In this document: in pieces, positions 63,209 through 64,000 of the stretch | Position numbering within the stretch: position 1 is the stretch's first letter | How the letters are laid out: the number at the start of each line of letters is the position of its first letter | DNA from: SKKY01 sp965228015 | Lineage (GTDB): Bacteria; Bacillota; Peptococcia; Peptococcales; SKKY01 | DNA length: 64,000 nucleotides | Assembly (NCBI GenBank): GCA_965228015.1 | Contig: OZ245787.1 | Location: 1,054,001 to 1,118,000, forward strand | Reading direction: 5' to 3' | Notes under the pieces: generated by a model | Told to the model about the DNA's origin: nothing | Database searches by the model: none | The model's input: the letters and a program-made list of their open reading frames with translations, nothing else | Translations under genes and position numbers: made by a program

Positions 63209-64000
63209 ATGCTTTCAATGAACTTTTTAAGAGTAATAGCAGGAGTTCCTGAAATAAAAGTAGGTAACCCTGATTATAATTGTGAAAAGATATGTGAGCT
63301 GTGGAAAGAATCTGCAAAAGATAATCCTGATATTGTTCTTTTACCTGAACTTACATTGACCGGATATAGCTGCGGAGAGCTTTTTAATCAAAAAATACTT
63401 TACGAAAGTTCTCTGGAAGCTTTTAAAAAAATATTGTGTTTTTCAAAAGATATGACTTCAGTTCTTATATTTGGATCATATTTAAATATTAACAACAAAT
63501 TATATAACTGTGCTTTTATAATCTACCAGGGGGAAATACTTGGAGCAATACCTAAGATTCATCTTCCAAATAAACAAGAATTTTATGAAAAAAGATGGTT
63601 TGTTTCTGGTAAAGATTTAACTGAGACTTCCTTTACTCTTTTTGACCAAACATTTCCAATAGGAAATATTATATTAACAGACAGGGTTTCATGGTTCTCC
63701 TTTAGCACGGAAATTTGTGAAGACCTCTGGGCTCCGGTACCTCCAAGTTCTTTTTTATACCTTAATGGTGCGGAGATAATTTTTAATCTTTCATCAAGTA
63801 ATACTATTGTTGGAAAAAGCGAATATAGAAAAGCTTTAATTTCCCAGCAAAGTGCCCGATTTAACGGGTCTTATGTATATGCATCATCAGGAGTTCATGA
63901 ATCTACTACTGATTATTTAATGGACGGCCATTCTCTTATTGCAGAAAACGGAAGAATTCTTGCAAAAAATGAAAGATTTCAGAGAAGCAGCAATTTTATA
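63209..64000 (+). CDS. nadE: Glutamine-dependent NAD+ synthetase, N-terminal part
   Basis: 264 codons, cut by the window edge. ATG 63209 has AAGGA 9 nt upstream. The nitrilase-type glutaminase domain shows its triad region: PELTLTGYSCGELF (Glu), PKIHLPNKQEFYEKRWF (Lys) and TEICEDLWAPVPPS (Cys), plus NLSSSNTIVGKSEYRKALI. Makes NAD from deamido-NAD with glutamine nitrogen. The synthetase domain would lie beyond the window. Frame open throughout. Confidence 0.93.
   Translation, partial: MLSMNFLRVIAGVPEIKVGNPDYNCEKICELWKESAKDNPDIVLLPELTLTGYSCGELFNQKILYESSLEAFKKILCFSKDMTSVLIFGSYLNINNKLYNCAFIIYQGEILGAIPKIHLPNKQEFYEKRWFVSGKDLTETSFTLFDQTFPIGNIILTDRVSWFSFSTEICEDLWAPVPPSSFLYLNGAEIIFNLSSSNTIVGKSEYRKALISQQSARFNGSYVYASSGVHESTTDYLMDGHSLIAENGRILAKNERFQRSSNFI

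Noticed and set aside
1..64000. CRISPR arrays, tRNA or rRNA genes, prophage genes
   Set aside because: No regularly spaced repeats, no tRNA-like cloverleaf with T-loop, and no phage structural genes were seen anywhere in the window.

Overview
This 64-kb window is low-GC, mostly minus-strand DNA from a Gram-positive anaerobe (Bacillota, Clostridia- or Halanaerobiia-like). The evidence is the order of the housekeeping genes (argR-recN, rimP-nusA-ylxR-ylxQ-infB-rbfA-nrnA-truB-ribF-rpsO-pnp, gatCAB-ligA-pcrA), strong Shine-Dalgarno sites with many TTG/GTG starts, a bifurcating ferredoxin:NADP oxidoreductase pair (NfnAB), and TPP and lysine riboswitches of Firmicute type. Genus cannot be fixed from the sequence alone.

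Layout. 1-1.8 kb: TPP-riboswitch-controlled thiamine salvage operon (thiM broken by a frameshift, a YkoF-type thiamine-binding protein, thiE cut by the window edge). 1.8-7.1 kb: toxin-antitoxin pair, hypothetical genes and decayed sensory genes, one next to an IS3-family copy. 7.2-17.6 kb: intact housekeeping block rlmD, a membrane-anchored amidohydrolase-like protein, a CPBP protease, gatB, gatA, gatC, ligA, pcrA, preceded by a roughly 470-nt untranslated transcription unit candidate. 18.2-21.3 kb: lysine-riboswitch dapB-asd-dapA operon in which all three genes are broken and the Asd catalytic cysteine is replaced by tyrosine. 21.3-27.8 kb: an island of insertion sequences (ISLre2, IS3-type, and an ISL3 element that itself contains another IS3-type element). 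27.8-38.2 kb: intact translation/RNA operon. 38.3-52.6 kb: recN, argR, mnmM-like, nadK, tlyA, dxs, OapA, OLE RNA, a DUF212 phosphatase-like gene, ispA, xseB, xseA, nfnB, nfnA, nusB, an Asp23 protein, efp; then pepQ and aroQ. 54.1-59.0 kb: type IV pilus/competence-like locus with a heavily damaged pilC and a frameshifted pilX-like gene. 59.1-64 kb (plus strand): parvulin pseudogene split by a second, near-identical IS copy, ppaX-like phosphatase, cation-efflux protein, damaged rhodanese-like gene, and the start of nadE.

The most notable system is the large structured RNA at 45634-46227, which I identify as OLE RNA (Ornate Large Extremophilic), directly upstream of the gene for its membrane partner OapA and inside the isoprenoid/DNA-repair operon (dxs, ispA, xseAB, recN) where OLE characteristically lies. 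The second theme is gene decay: lesions (nonsense codons, loss of one A/T in homopolymer runs, loss of catalytic cysteines, a lost start codon, IS insertions) are concentrated in biosynthetic, sensory and pilus genes, while about forty housekeeping genes around them are undamaged. Substitution-type lesions and lesions shared by both IS copies argue that much of this is real decay, although some of the homopolymer frameshifts could be sequencing errors.
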